64,000 nucleotides of DNA from Tetragonia tetragonoides (GCA_038025085.1 CM076148.1:39920871-39984870); one strand, 5' to 3'; shown: positions 49,250 to 59,590, numbered from the stretch's first letter. Numbers and translations: made by a program. Notes: a model not told the origin generated them from the sequence alone.

Positions 49250-51344
49250 ATGGCCTGTAACAATAACAACAGTCGCTCTCTCCATGTCATTAATCTTCTG
49301 GTGTTTTACATGCTGACAGTTTTGGAGTTGAATAGTGCTGATGTTGGTAGTGTAAGAAGCTAAGACATATATATTTGTAGGCCTCATTTTATGGTTTCCT
49401 AATTAATCTCGATACTTATATTTCCACTTTTTTGTGTGTGCAGTGGTTTAACCATGGAGGCAATTTAGCCAACACCAGGGCGCGTCCCTTTGGGGAGCCA
49501 TTATTAAGTCGCATGTTCATCCAGAGGTTGCGACTAAGATGGAAATTCTCAGTTGGAAATGACATAACTGCAACACCAGCAATATCAAATGGTGTAATCT
49601 ATTTCCCAGCATGGGATGGGAATTTATATGCAGTGAATGCATTTACTGGTGATCTTATATGGAACCAGAGCCTTGGCCAGTTAACCGGGCTAGCTCCAGT
49701 TGGTACTGTCGTAAATGTGACTGTTTCACGAGCCACACCCTCTATTGCTGATGATCTCTTGATTGTAGGGATTTATGGCCCTGCTGTTGTCATCGCTATC
49801 AATCGGTTCACTGGCAGGCTTGTTTGGATGACCAGGCTTGACCCACATCCTTTAGCTTTGATCACTATGTCTGGAACTGCTTACATGGGGTAAGTCATCT
49901 TATGTTGAAGACTATTCGAAGTTTATTACAATCACAAAATACTACAGTCATTCATATGCAACAGCATTTCCAATAAAGGAAAAGGAAAATAAAAAAGATA
50001 GCAATACTTTAGGCCTTAGGGGGCTAAAACCAGCAAGAAGAGTATCGGTTGACATCTTGAGTTATCTCAATGTTGTTGGAACCTAAAGTGTACCGATAAC
50101 AGGATACACTTTTTTAGCTGAAAATTTCAGAACTTTGAAAAAATTAAAGCTTCTTGATCTGATTCGTTCAGTTGTGTGTATAATCTGCAGGAGCTTCTAT
50201 GTAGGGGTAGCGTCATTAGAAGAACAAGTACCTCCTAACCAATGCTGTGTTTTTCGAGGGAGCTTGGCAAGGCTAGACATTCGCACAGGAGCAATCATAT
50301 GGCAAACTTACACTCTTCCAGATAATGGAGGGAAATTAGGAGGTTATGCAGGGGCGTCTATCTGGGGTAGCAGCCCAGCTATTGATGTCATAAGAAATCG
50401 CGTGTATGTTGGTACTGGAAACTTATACATAGCCCCTCCAGATGTGCTAGATTGCCAAGCAAGGCAAAATAATCAGTCAAGGGCAAGTCAGCCTGATCAA
50501 TGTACCTCCCCTGATGCTCATTTTGACTCCATCATTGCCCTCGATCTGGTGACAGGACATTTTGCATGGGCTGTTCAGCTTGGAGGGTACGTTGTATTCT
50601 ACTTTGCATGTCTTGTGCCTAATAACCCTAACTGCCCTCCTGGGCCTAATTTAGACGCGGATTTTGGGGAGGCACCAATGTTGCTTACCATATACCCTGG
50701 TGGAGTACGACGAGAAATTGTGGCAGCAGTGCAGAAGAGTGGGTTCGTTTGGGCTCTGGATCGCGACAATGGTGAAATTGTCTGGTTTAGTGTGAGTTCA
50801 AAAAAACACTACACAATCTTTTATCTATCTATTTGTATCTGCAGTTAATTTTGTCATTTCGCTTATTCACCATATGATCCTACAGGTTGCTGGACCGGGA
50901 GGATTAGAAGGAGGGGGAGTGTGGGGAGCAGCCACAGATGGAAGACGGATTTATACCAACATTGTCAATGGTGGGAGAGTGAGCTTTAAGCTCACCCCAT
51001 CAAACCAAACCACAACAGCTGGGGCATGGGTAGCACTCGATGCAAATACTGGTGATGTCTTATGGTCGACTGCTAATCCTAGCAATGAGACTAGTCATGG
51101 ACCAGTCACTTTAGTTAATGATGTGCTATTTTCTGGGTCAGTTGCACCTTCAGGACCGTTCTACGCGATGGATGCAGATACAGGGAGAATTCTATGGTCA
51201 TATAATACAGCAGCTACAATCTATGGTGGTGCCTCAGTGAGCTATGGTTGTGTTTATGTCGGAAATGGGTACACGGTTAGCCTAGCAAAATTTCACCCTA
51301 CATGGAACCGCGGAAATTCCCTTCTCGCTTTCTGTATTCCATAA
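49250..51344 (+). CDS. secreted PQQ-repeat beta-propeller protein (polyvinyl-alcohol dehydrogenase-like)
   Basis: Four exons: 49250-49351, 49444-49889, 50191-50791, 50886-51344, in consistent phase, 535 residues. The first 30 residues form a signal peptide (hydrophobic HVINLLVFYMLTVLEL). The mature part starts near WFNHGGNLANTR. Seven PQQ-type blade motifs of the form A-x4-TG-x3-W can be read in order: LYAVNAFTGDLIW, VIAINRFTGRLVW, LARLDIRTGAIIW, IIALDLVTGHFAW, VWALDRDNGEIVW, WVALDANTGDVLW and FYAMDADTGRILW. The family resembles bacterial quinoprotein alcohol dehydrogenases and is annotated in plants as polyvinylalcohol dehydrogenase-like. Its substrate in plants is not established, and cofactor binding is inferred only from the fold. 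The Cys pair in NQCCVFRG and YFACLVPNNPNC suggests disulfides in an extracellular protein. Confidence 0.93.
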
Positions 51345-52520
51345 TCACAAGGAAAGGTATAATTTAGCTAGATCCTGCTAGTTGTATTTGAATTTTTCTC
51401 GGAAACTAAGTCAGTTGCATGTATGTTGTCAGAAACTTCCATTGACATGAAAATGTATGGTTTTGATAAGAAAGTAGTTAAAGTTACCTGGTTAAGCATC
51501 TAAAAAGAATCCAATGAAAAAGTTGTCTAGGAAATGAAGTGACTACTGATTCTTCTAGCATTGTTCTTTGATCAAGTACCATGTTCCATAGATGAACCTG
51601 GTCAGATCCACAGGCACATGCTACATGGATGCACATAGAATAGATCGAACATACTTCTTCTGACGTAAATGAACATGCTTGAGGACAAAACTGCTAGTAG
51701 AGCTTAATCACACTCACTTATTCAATAAGTACGCGTATGTATGTACGTATGTACATACTTCTATGGCGTATGTACATGAACGGATTGGGTCATAGAGGTC
51801 AAGCTGATCTGTTAAAGCTTAGTTTTCACTTACATGATTAGTCGCGCGAGCATGATTAGAAATTTGAGCTGAACGTCGCAAGATTTAGCAAAGCGGACCG
51901 TTTAACTAATATTTTAATGAGTTGAGATTGAGGCATTGAGCAAGGTGGTTTATGAATTCACTTAGAGCTTAAGTGCTTGCAAGTTGCAACCATTTTAGTA
52001 AAATTGACTGTTTGAAAACCCAAGTTTAACATATTTGGAGTAGCCTTTAGATTTTGAGCTTTTGACTCCACCTCAAAAATTGAAGCTCTTGCAAACGCTA
52101 GATCAAACAGAACTTTTAGTAGCTTTTGGTGTCTCCAAAAGTTGCAGCTCCCTTAAAAGCTCTAAAAACTTGCGTGCCAAACATAGCCTTAGTAGAACCC
52201 TTAGGTGACGTCTAGTATAATTAGAGAGAAAAGCCAGCATTTCAAACTACAAATACAGTATACATACATCCTAGTTAAGAACAAGAAGTATAGTATACTA
52301 TCATCTTTTGATTAGGGCAAACGCAAGCAAAACTTTCTACATTTCGTTTAGTGAAAACTGAAAATGACAGAACAAGGGAGGATATATAAAGTACCAAAAA
52401 GCTAAGGTAAAGTTGAGTTTGTGGCATGCATATGAACCATACATTCCTCATATTCCCACTTACTGGGATGTTATTCTCTGTGTTATCCCAGCACTACTAA
52501 TTAACCTAGCTCGTCGTTGC
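51345..52520. other. spacer with a repeat of CAAAAGTTG-type motifs
   Basis: Probable 3' UTR of the PQQ gene followed by spacer. At about 52000-52195, AAAAGCTC and AGCTTTT motifs and a right edge TGCCAAACATAGCC resemble ends of a common plant MITE type, but the left end was not found. TACGTATGTACGTATGTA microsatellite at about 51733. Confidence 0.4.
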
Positions 52521-52585
52521 GGCCAGGTTCAATTCTTACCAATTCAACTGTACACTAGGCATGCAATCAAGAGCTCTATATAAAT
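52521..52585 (+). promoter_or_regulatory. plus-strand MIR395 promoter: UPE-like element and TATA box
   Basis: GGCCAGGTTCAATT at 52521-52534 is followed by CTATATAAAT at 52576-52585, about 83 bases before the hairpin. Relative to transcription this is the same order and orientation as in the minus-strand units (GGCTAGGTTCAAT then TATAAATA). That supports the idea that both are promoter parts and not chance matches. Confidence 0.7.
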
Positions 52586-52667
52586 CGGGGGAGATGATAA
52601 TGGTATCATATATCTAAAAGCTGTGTCCAAGGCAAAGACGTAACTTATTCATTCCATCAACTGTTTC

Positions 52668-52764
52668 CCTAGAGTTCCCACCAAACACTTCTGTAGTGGT
52701 AAAAGAGCTCATCAAGGGTAATATTTATTTTGCCCTAACTGAAGTGTTTGGGGGAACTCCTGGG
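52668..52764 (+). ncRNA. MIR395: MIR395 hairpin, plus strand (unit K)
   Basis: The 3' arm (52739-52759) reads CTGAAGTGTTTGGGGG then AACTC, canonical miR395. The 5' arm GAGTTCCCACCAAACACTTC pairs with it almost without gaps, and the loop is about 40 bases, longer than in the cluster. It is transcribed away from the PQQ gene, in the opposite sense to units A-I. The star arm differs from theirs (CCACCAAACACTTC against CTCTGAGCACTTC), so it is an older, separate lineage. Confidence 0.95.
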
Positions 52765-53240
52765 TTCATATGATAATTCTTGATTAACATGTTCCTTATT
52801 TTCTAAGGTACTTCTTCGATCTCCTTTTATCAGAATTATTGTACTTTGCTGTTTTTTTCTTTAAATTTTTTTTGTTGTTGAAACTATGTATATGCTTAGC
52901 TAATTGTGCCTGGATCAGAGAGTACTGATTACGAGTTTGTTTGGATACTCAAATTCGAAATTCTGAATTTCAATATATATAGAATGGAATCCTCCAAATG
53001 TAGAGAAGAGGGAGGGAGGAGGCCGGAGAAGAATTTAAAAGTCGATGATGGAGGGGTGTAATTTTGAAAATCTCCAATTTTAAGTCTTTATAAAAGACAA
53101 TAGAGATCAATTCCAAACTTACAATTATCGATCTTGGGCATTGAAGAATAAATTGACCTCAAATTCTATATTTCAAATTCAACCATCCAATTATAGGTTT
53201 TGTCAAGATAATCCTATGTAAATTGACCTCAAGCGAGCCT
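52765..53240. other. spacer
   Basis: AT-rich spacer with no supported gene. From about 53040 it contains CTCCAATTTTAAG-type sequence without recognisable structure. Confidence 0.4.
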
Positions 53241-53671
53241 TGAATAAGGAGAAACTTGCTACTTGTTTAGGTAATATATGAAATTAATTACTCTACTATT
53301 TTGCATATGCTGAATTTCATTCTATTAATTCTTTTAGACTTGAGACTTGTAATAGTATAAACGACTTGTAAATTTGGTATTCATAAACTAAACTACTTAA
53401 GAGACTTTGTCAACTGATTGTTAATGTAGATATGAATTGGGAGTTGTCCGATATATATCCTTTAAAATGAAATGCCTAAATATGTTGTGTGCATAAAGAA
53501 CTATATATGCTAGTGGTTACTCATCATCATTGTCAATTGATTTTGGGTCGGAATAATGAACATCACTTGGACTTGTATAACTCAACACTATGCCATTAGA
53601 AATAAAAATCAAAAATCTGCAGCTAAAATAATACAAGTACAATATGTAGCTCGAGAAACTACGAGACAAGA
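53241..53671 (+). pseudogene. truncated copy of the coiled-coil gene at 54966-57807
   Basis: AAGGAGAAACTTGCTACTTG then TTTAG|GTAAT at 53246-53275 equals the end of exon 1 and donor of the gene at 54966. The intron sequence GACTTGAGACTTGTAATAGT and the CATCACTTGGACTTGTATAA, CTCAACACTATGCCATTA stretch match its intron at about 55671-55871. GAGAAACTACGAGACAAG at 53653-53670 matches its exon 2 (57558-57575). Everything between those exon points is deleted. The intron transposons present in the full gene are absent, so duplication predates them. Confidence 0.75.
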
Positions 53672-53677
53672 CAAAAA

Positions 53678-53750
53678 TGATCACGATGGGACTCGAACCC
53701 ACAATCTCCCGCTCCGGAGGCGAGCGCCTTATCCATTAGGCCACGCGATC
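53678..53750 (-). tRNA. tRNA-Arg: tRNA-Arg (anticodon CCG)
   Basis: On the minus strand the 73-base sequence starts GATCGCGTGGCCTAATGGAT. Its acceptor stem pairs GATCGCG with CGTGATC. The anticodon stem CTCGC/GCGGG encloses CTCCGGA, so the anticodon is CCG. The T arm is GTGGGTTCGAGTCCCAT. Box A and box B consensus positions are intact and there is no intron. Confidence 0.93.
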
Positions 53751-53761
53751 TAACACAAATA

Positions 53762-53832
53762 TGCACCAGCCGGGAATCGAACCCGGCTCTGTACCGTGGC
53801 AGGGTACTATTCTACCACTAGACCACTGGTGC
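53762..53832 (-). tRNA. tRNA-Gly: tRNA-Gly (anticodon GCC), copy 1
   Basis: 71 bases on the minus strand, beginning GCACCAGTGGTCTAGTGGTA, with anticodon loop CTGCCAC (GCC), T arm CCGGGTTCGATTCCCGG and a complete acceptor stem (GCACCAG/CTGGTGC). It lies 11 bases from tRNA-Arg. It differs from the copy at 58170 by one base in the variable loop. Confidence 0.95.
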
Positions 53833-54965
53833 TTGATGGTTTTACGGTTTGACCACTGCTTATAAGTAAAATACGTACGCTATTAGTTAACTCACCTTTT
53901 TTCCCCTCTATTGATGCTAGCTTCGTATGTAATGAAGTTTGAGGAACAAAACTAGCTCTAACAAACAAACCAGAACATTCATCCAGACAAAGTATCTAAT
54001 TGAGTAACAGATTAACCATTGAACATTTCCAATTTTTATTGTCAATCCACATTACATTTAAAGGAAGAAATCATAGGCTATAGCTCTTAATCTATATGAT
54101 CAAAGGTTACAATAAGATGAAAGTTACGTAAGACCTTGAGGTTTTTGTGATTGTTAAAATATTACTCCTTCTGTTTAAGAAAAACTTTAGCATTTGTTTT
54201 TTGAAGGTCAAATATTACAAATTTTGACAACTGATTTATGAAAAAAATATAAGCATTTACAATAATATAAAAATCACAAAAGCTTCTATAATACTATCTT
54301 CTTTTTGTACGGCCGGAAGTATTTTTTTAATAATTTATTTTATTTATAATTTATTTTATTTATATAAATACAATTATTTAATATCAAAAGGTGCTTTCGA
54401 AACCGTGCAAAAGTAAATATTAACGATTTTTATAAAACGGATAAATGAAGTATAAAATATACAAGTATATAAAAATCGAAGGTGACTTCTTTTTGAAGAT
54501 AAGGCGACTCCCAAAACCCTACTCCACCGCTGTTTCTGTATCGAGTATTAAGCATTAAGTCGAATAGAACTACCACCGTACGTAATCAGGTATGGAGATT
54601 GATTTATTAAATTAAACTATCACAATTATTATTTCCTAAATTCAAAATAAAGGTACTTGCTTTATTTATGCTTTGAATAATTGAATTGCTATATATTCTT
54701 TCGAATATCATATGTATCTTGTATGTACGTATTTCATGAATTCAATCGATCTTATAACGTTTTTCAAAAAATTTTATACTACTGATTTTTATTTTATTTT
54801 CCATTTCTTTTTTTTGATCTAAAGTCACATTTTATTTTCCTTTTCTGATTTGGTTAATTGTATAGGTTACAAGTTGTGCCAAGGTATGCCTAGAAAAGGT
54901 GCATATGCCGTGTTTTCCAGAATTGCTTCACATTTAAGTAGAAATCGTACTAAAAATTCTGTCAA

Positions 54966-56300
54966 ATGAAAATCAAAGATCTATTGGCAATTGATCTTCC
55001 AGAATTGGCTACTTCCTCTACACGCCTCGACGAAGTGCAGCACCTCCGTCGCTCTTTGGAGTACGGCGATGAAGAAGATAGCCATGATCATCGAAGCAGC
55101 TTGTTGAAGGTCGTAAACCGTCTCGAGAACTTGTGTAAAATGTACAGAGAAACTAAGGAAGATGTTGATAAGAGGTTGGAGATGAGGCGATCCTTGAAGG
55201 AGAAACTTGCTACTTCTTTAGGTAATATGAATGAAACTAAATACACTCTTTCTATTTTTACATACATGTTCTTTTAACCAAGGAGGTGTAGTTGAGTGGT
55301 AGGGACTCATCCATTCTTAATCAAGGTCGAGGGTTCGAATCTCGCGCGCCTTGGGCATGGAGCAATTTTAAATTCCTTGGCCAACTATCCCACCATTTGA
55401 GGTGCCTACAAGCCAGCGCGGGGGATAGTCACTGTGGTGGACGGTGGATACCCTTGGTCGTGAACCCTAAAAAAAAAAAAAAAAAAAAACATACATGTTC
55501 TTTTAATTTACATATGCTATATAGTTTAATTTAAGGTGATGTTATTGCCAGATCAATAAACTCTATTGTCAGGTTCAATATATGGCATAAATTGTTATAA
55601 AATGACATGATAATATTGTTTTTTGGTCTGACAATAACATTGCCCTTAATTTATTTCTATTAGTTTTTCTAGACTTGAGACTTGTAATAGTATATATAAA
55701 TGACTTGTAAATTTGGTATTCATAAATTAAACTACTTAATGGAAATTATTAAATTAAAAGTTGTCCGTTTAGTATGATATAAGGTTCTGAGTTACAATGG
55801 TCAATTGGTTTTGCTTTTGTGTTTGAACGAACATCACTTGAACTTATATAACTCAACACTATGCCATTAAAAATCTAAAATACTTCGTTTTCATAGTGGG
55901 GTTTTGTGTTTCATGAGATAATGGAGATCATAACAAAGATATATATTCTCAAAGAGGATGATGATTCAAGTTTAGAGAGTTATTCTATTTTTGTTTGATT
56001 TTTAGACCTTTGTTTTGTCCCATTAGTCGTAGAGGATATCTTAGGATAACCTCTAAATCTAATCTTTTGCTAGGAGAATACAACCAAGCAATGAAGCACC
56101 GAAACGTGAATCAGGTCGCGTTTCGCGTTTCCGAAACGTTTCGAAACGCGAAACGCTTTCGAAACGCTTTTGAAACGTCCGAAACGCTAGACATTTTGGC
56201 GAAACGCACCGAAAACTCTGGATTGACGAAGAAACGCGCGCGAAACGCTGAGACAGAAATCGAAACGCGCCCGAAACGCGCGAATTTTTTAATTTCCAGA

Positions 56301-56361
<61 letters not shown>

Positions 56362-57807
56362 TATATAAAATCCTTTTTTTTCTTCTAAACCCTAACCCTA
56401 ACCCGACACTCTCTTCTCTCTCCTTCTCTCTCTTCTCTCCAACGGCGACTCTGAAGCGCTCATTCCTTCCTCTCCGGCGACTCTGAAGGTTCTTCTCCGG
56501 TGATCTCAAGCTTCTTCTCTCTTCTCCGGCGATATCAAGCTTCTTCTCTCTTCTCCGGCGATCTCAAGCTTCTTCTCTCTTCTCCAGCGATCTCAAGCTC
56601 GACAAGTAATTTTATTTTTTGATTTCTTCATCTCCTCTCTTTTCTCATTCCTTCCTCTCCTCTCTTTTCTTTTTATTTTCTGTTTAATTTCGTTTTTTTA
56701 TGCTCTTTGCTTTCTGTTTATGTTTTGTTTGATTTCATTTATGTTATTTCACTTATTTGTTTGCTTTCTTCTTACGGGGCTTTTGTTTCTGATCTGTTTG
56801 TCTCTATCAGCCTGCCTTGATATTTTTCCAGTTTGTCTTGATTAATATTGTAGGCATGTATGCCTTTCTGCAAAATAATTTAGAAAAAAATGTTCCTTTT
56901 GATTGTGCTATGTAGTGGTCTCCAATTCTGGTGGAGCATGTTTGATTCCTCACATGTGCTTTTATCTGCCAACCGCTTCAGTAATTTTGTTTGAATTTCT
57001 TTGATAATGTTTTTTTATTTTTATTTTTTATTGCTGTGACTTGTGATGAGCAATTCAAACTTATACGGGGCTTTTGTTTGAATTTCTTTGATAATGTTTT
57101 TTTCTTTGATGAGCAACCTCTTTGGGTATATGTTAAAAATTTCGGTAGAACTGGAGGCAAAAGGGGTGGTAATATCAAATGGGAGTGTCTTCTTTGTCAT
57201 GGAAATTACCAAGGGACATACACTAGAATTAGATATCATCTGTTGGTAAGCGCGTTTGAAATAGTTGATTTGGAAATAATTATTTTCTGTTTTTTTAATA
57301 TATTTTTTTGTGGGGACGTTTCCGCGTTTCCGGCATTTTTGAGAATTGACGTTTCACGTTTCACGTTTCACGTTTCGCGTTTCCGCGTTTCACGTTTCCG
57401 TGCAACCTTGCAACCAAGTATTCATGGGAGGAATCATCGAGAAGCAAATTGAGGAGACAAAAATGAAGGTGATGGAGGCCGAGACCCTCAAGAAGTGCGC
57501 AGCTACGGCTGTCTACGAGAACCACCGCTTCGCAATTGAGAGTGGACATATGGAGCTGGAGAAACTACGAGACAAGGCAGAGGAGCTTCTTTCGCAGTAC
57601 GAGCCAGAGGATGATGATCATCATGTCGAGACGAAAAGGATCCAAGCGTTAGGAAGGGTCTCTGATGCTCTGCACAAGTTAGCCAAGCTCAGTAATGAAT
57701 ACAAGCAGCTGCTTGAGGCAGTGCGTGATTATAAGCTATATGACACGGACACGGACACGGACACGGACACGGGCGCATACAAAAATGATACTGATATCGG
57801 GAATTAA
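54966..57807 (+). CDS. coiled-coil protein of unknown function, exon 2 interrupted by a hAT element
   Basis: Exon 1 54966-55221 (MKIKDLLAIDLPELATSSTR) ends TTTAG|GTAATATG. The body of exon 2 runs from 57419 (VFMGGIIEKQIEETKMKVME) to a stop at 57805-57807. Joined at 55221/57419 the frame is continuous and gives 214 residues, mostly charged heptad-like helix (LENLCKMYRETKEDVDKRLE; LEKLRDKAEELLSQYEPEDD). No known family was recognised. The last residues are a DTDTDTDT repeat from a tandem DNA repeat. A more natural acceptor, TTTTGCTAG at 56063-56071, would add GEYNQ in frame before VFMGG, and the hAT element lies just after those codons. Whether the gene still makes a product depends on splicing. 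A truncated duplicate lies at 53241-53671. Confidence 0.55.
55278..55488 (+). mobile_element. tRNA-derived SINE, recent insertion
   Basis: It has an internal Pol III promoter: box A TAGTTGAGTGG at 55289-55299 and box B GGTTCGAATC at 55332-55341. It ends in an A tract of about 20 bases. The flanking 18-bp direct repeats ACATACATGTTCTTTTAA (55260-55277 and 55489-55506) are identical, indicating a recent target-primed insertion. It is about 211 bp and lies in the intron of the coiled-coil gene. Confidence 0.92.
55534..55645. mobile_element. 112-bp MITE with 8-bp TSD
   Basis: The left end AGGTGATGTTATTGCCAGA and the complement of the right end GGGCAATGTTATTGTCAGA are inverted repeats. The 8-bp TSD is TTAATTTA at 55526-55533 and 55646-55653. 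The TGTTATTG core is shared with the TIR of the 1.1-kb element at 9044-10128, so they may belong to one family. Confidence 0.85.
56089..57410 (+). mobile_element. 1.3-kb hAT element with BED zinc-finger remnant, inserted in an exon
   Basis: The ends are CAATGAAGCACCGAAACGTG and, as complement of the right end, CAAGGTTGCACGGAAACGTG (four mismatches in 20). The 8-bp TSD CAACCAAG is perfect (56081-56088 and 57411-57418). Subterminal regions are packed with GAAACGCG/CGTTTC motifs. At about 57109-57246 a frame reads PLWVYVKNF ... KWECLLCHGNYQGTYTRIRY then HLL and a GTAAGC donor. That matches the first part of a BED-type zinc finger (W, F, Cys-x2-Cys, R-x2-HL) found at the N-terminus of hAT transposases. 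The catalytic domain is absent. A TA microsatellite lies at about 56310-56357. Confidence 0.92.
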
Positions 57808-58020
57808 AAACTATTTATAGACTTGATAATTATTGTGATGTCTACGGACACGGACATGGGCGCATACAAAAATGATACTGATACCAGGAATTAAACACTA
57901 TTTATAGACTTAATAATTGTGATGTCTATGGACACGGACACGGTCACGGACACAAGCGCATACAAAAATAATACTGATACTGGGAATTAAACATTATTTA
58001 TAGACTTAATAATTGTGATG
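57741..58020. repeat. tandem repeat of ~88-95 bp with GACACG subrepeats
   Basis: Three units, each with GACACGGACACGG, GCGCATACAAAAATGATACT, GGGAATTAAA and TTATAGACTTAATAATTGTG (starts of GCGCATAC near 57773, 57861, 57956). The first unit overlaps the 3' end of the coiled-coil reading frame and supplies its last codons and stop. Confidence 0.8.
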
Positions 58021-58169
58021 TCTATCTGTTCAAGACGTGACATATATATAGTGCCTGTGGATTGAAACTTTACACATTTAGTTTTAACATGTACCGTAGT
58101 ACTTTGGAAATAAGACCATAAAAATATATAAATAAAATAAAAAAGAAGGAAAAAAATGACTAAGTATAA

Positions 58170-58240
58170 TGCACCAGCCGGGAATCGAACCCGGGTCTGT
58201 ACCGTGGCAGGGTACTATTCTACCACTAGACCACTGGTGC
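58170..58240 (-). tRNA. tRNA-Gly: tRNA-Gly (anticodon GCC), copy 2
   Basis: 71 bases on the minus strand with the same cloverleaf as copy 1: GCACCAG/CTGGTGC acceptor, CTGCCAC anticodon loop, CCGGGTTCGATTCCCGG T arm. Both copies lie downstream of a copy of the coiled-coil gene, so the tRNA was probably part of the same segmental duplication. Confidence 0.95.
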
Positions 58241-59044
58241 TTGTTGTTGTTATGATTTGACTATAAGATATTAAATGAGGCTTTTCAGATACGGTTGTTA
58301 ATTACTCACAGACACATTGTAATTTAGTTTTTCTTTTTTTGAATGAACCATATAGGATTTTAAAAAAAAGGTTGAATTTACATATCTATTAGCTTGCTTT
58401 AGCCTTTATGAAAAGGGTTCATAGTTAATTCAGTTTAAATAGAGATGTCGTCCTTATGTTGAATTAATCTGCAGTAATTCTTCAGTTGGGATATTTGAGT
58501 GTTTAAGCATCTTTTTGATTTAAGACGATGCGAGTTTAATTTAGTATTGTTTCAGACGTGTTTATTAATATAGTCCGAAGTTTAAAGTGATGCATTGCCA
58601 GAAGCAGGGGTGGGTTTGAATTTGATTAGTTGAACTACAATGTTAACTACTTGCGGCTAATTTTATCAAACATAGCCTTTAAATATAAGCAACTTAAGTT
58701 CAGTTCACATTGATTCTAGGTAAGTTCAGTTTGATGTGCTTACAGGGTGCTCCTCTCCTAATTTATAACTGATCATATGCTTGGGCATTCTAGATTTCAG
58801 TTCGACGTGGCTTACAGGCTCCTCTCCTAAGTTAAGTTCGACGTGGCCTATAAATGCTCCTCATGAAACTTGAAGCCCTCACGTTGGTTCTAGAAAATAA
58901 TGTACAGTACCAATGCTCTGACCTGTTTTCAATCTGATTCTCATAACCGTACAGTACAACTCGTGTCAATATTCATTCGTAGTTACAAACCTGACATGAA
59001 ATATGTACCTCTATAACTTGGCACTGTAACTGTATCTAATTTTG
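58241..59044. other. spacer, no supported gene
   Basis: AT-rich spacer. A short direct duplication containing TTCGACGTGGC and CTCCTCTCCTAA occurs at about 58740-58850 (three diverged copies of about 60 bp). Confidence 0.4.
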
Positions 59045-59290
59045 CTGTTTTTGTGGCTATTGGATTCGTTTGATTTGGGATCAAAGAAAGTTTCTTTCTT
59101 TTCTTTTTTCTTTTTTTTTTTGGCTATTGTGAAGATCAAATTGTGAATATCAGGAAGAGTTATTGTGAAGATCAAGGAGGTTTTTCCGATTTGTCCGCCA
59201 CCGGCGAAGCGGAAGCTTGCTTGTAGTTAGGTTCTCAGGAACGAACTGGCTTTGATACCATGTTAAAGTTATGATCGTGAATTTTGCTCG
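59045..59290 (-). mobile_element. LTR-retrotransposon fragment (primer-binding-site region), copy 1
   Basis: Read on the minus strand, TTTAACATGGTATCAAAGCC at the LTR/interior junction matches the usual start of plant elements primed by initiator Met tRNA (TGGTATCA). It is followed by GTTCGTTCCTGAGAACCTAA. The same block occurs in direct orientation at 61405-61570. Only fragments are present. Confidence 0.6.
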
Positions 59291-59493
59291 GTCCCGACTT
59301 GGGCCTAGGGTCTAAATTAATAATTTCGATAAAATAATAAGATAAATAAATTTTCGGAAGACCCTCGTATAAATTTAACCTCACATCAAAAAATTATAAA
59401 TTAATAATTATATATAAAATTACAAATATAACTAGGAAAGCTTTGTAAAATATGACTCATGTTGTTTGCTTTTTCTTAAAATTTAAATCTAAT

Positions 59494-59590
59494 TGCATTT
59501 CATCTCTAACTATTATTATTGCATTTGCATTTCATCTCTAACTATTATTATTGCATTTGCATTTCATCTCTAACTATTCTTACTGCATCT
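59494..59590. repeat. tandem repeat, about 3 copies of a 32-bp unit
   Basis: The unit contains ATTTCATCTCTAACTATT and ATTATTGCATTTGC. Two units are nearly identical and the third is diverged (ATTCTTACTGC). Confidence 0.75.

Noticed and set aside
56111..56509. minus-strand frame of 132 codons
   Set aside because: It is made of GAAACGC subterminal repeats and a TA microsatellite inside the hAT element.
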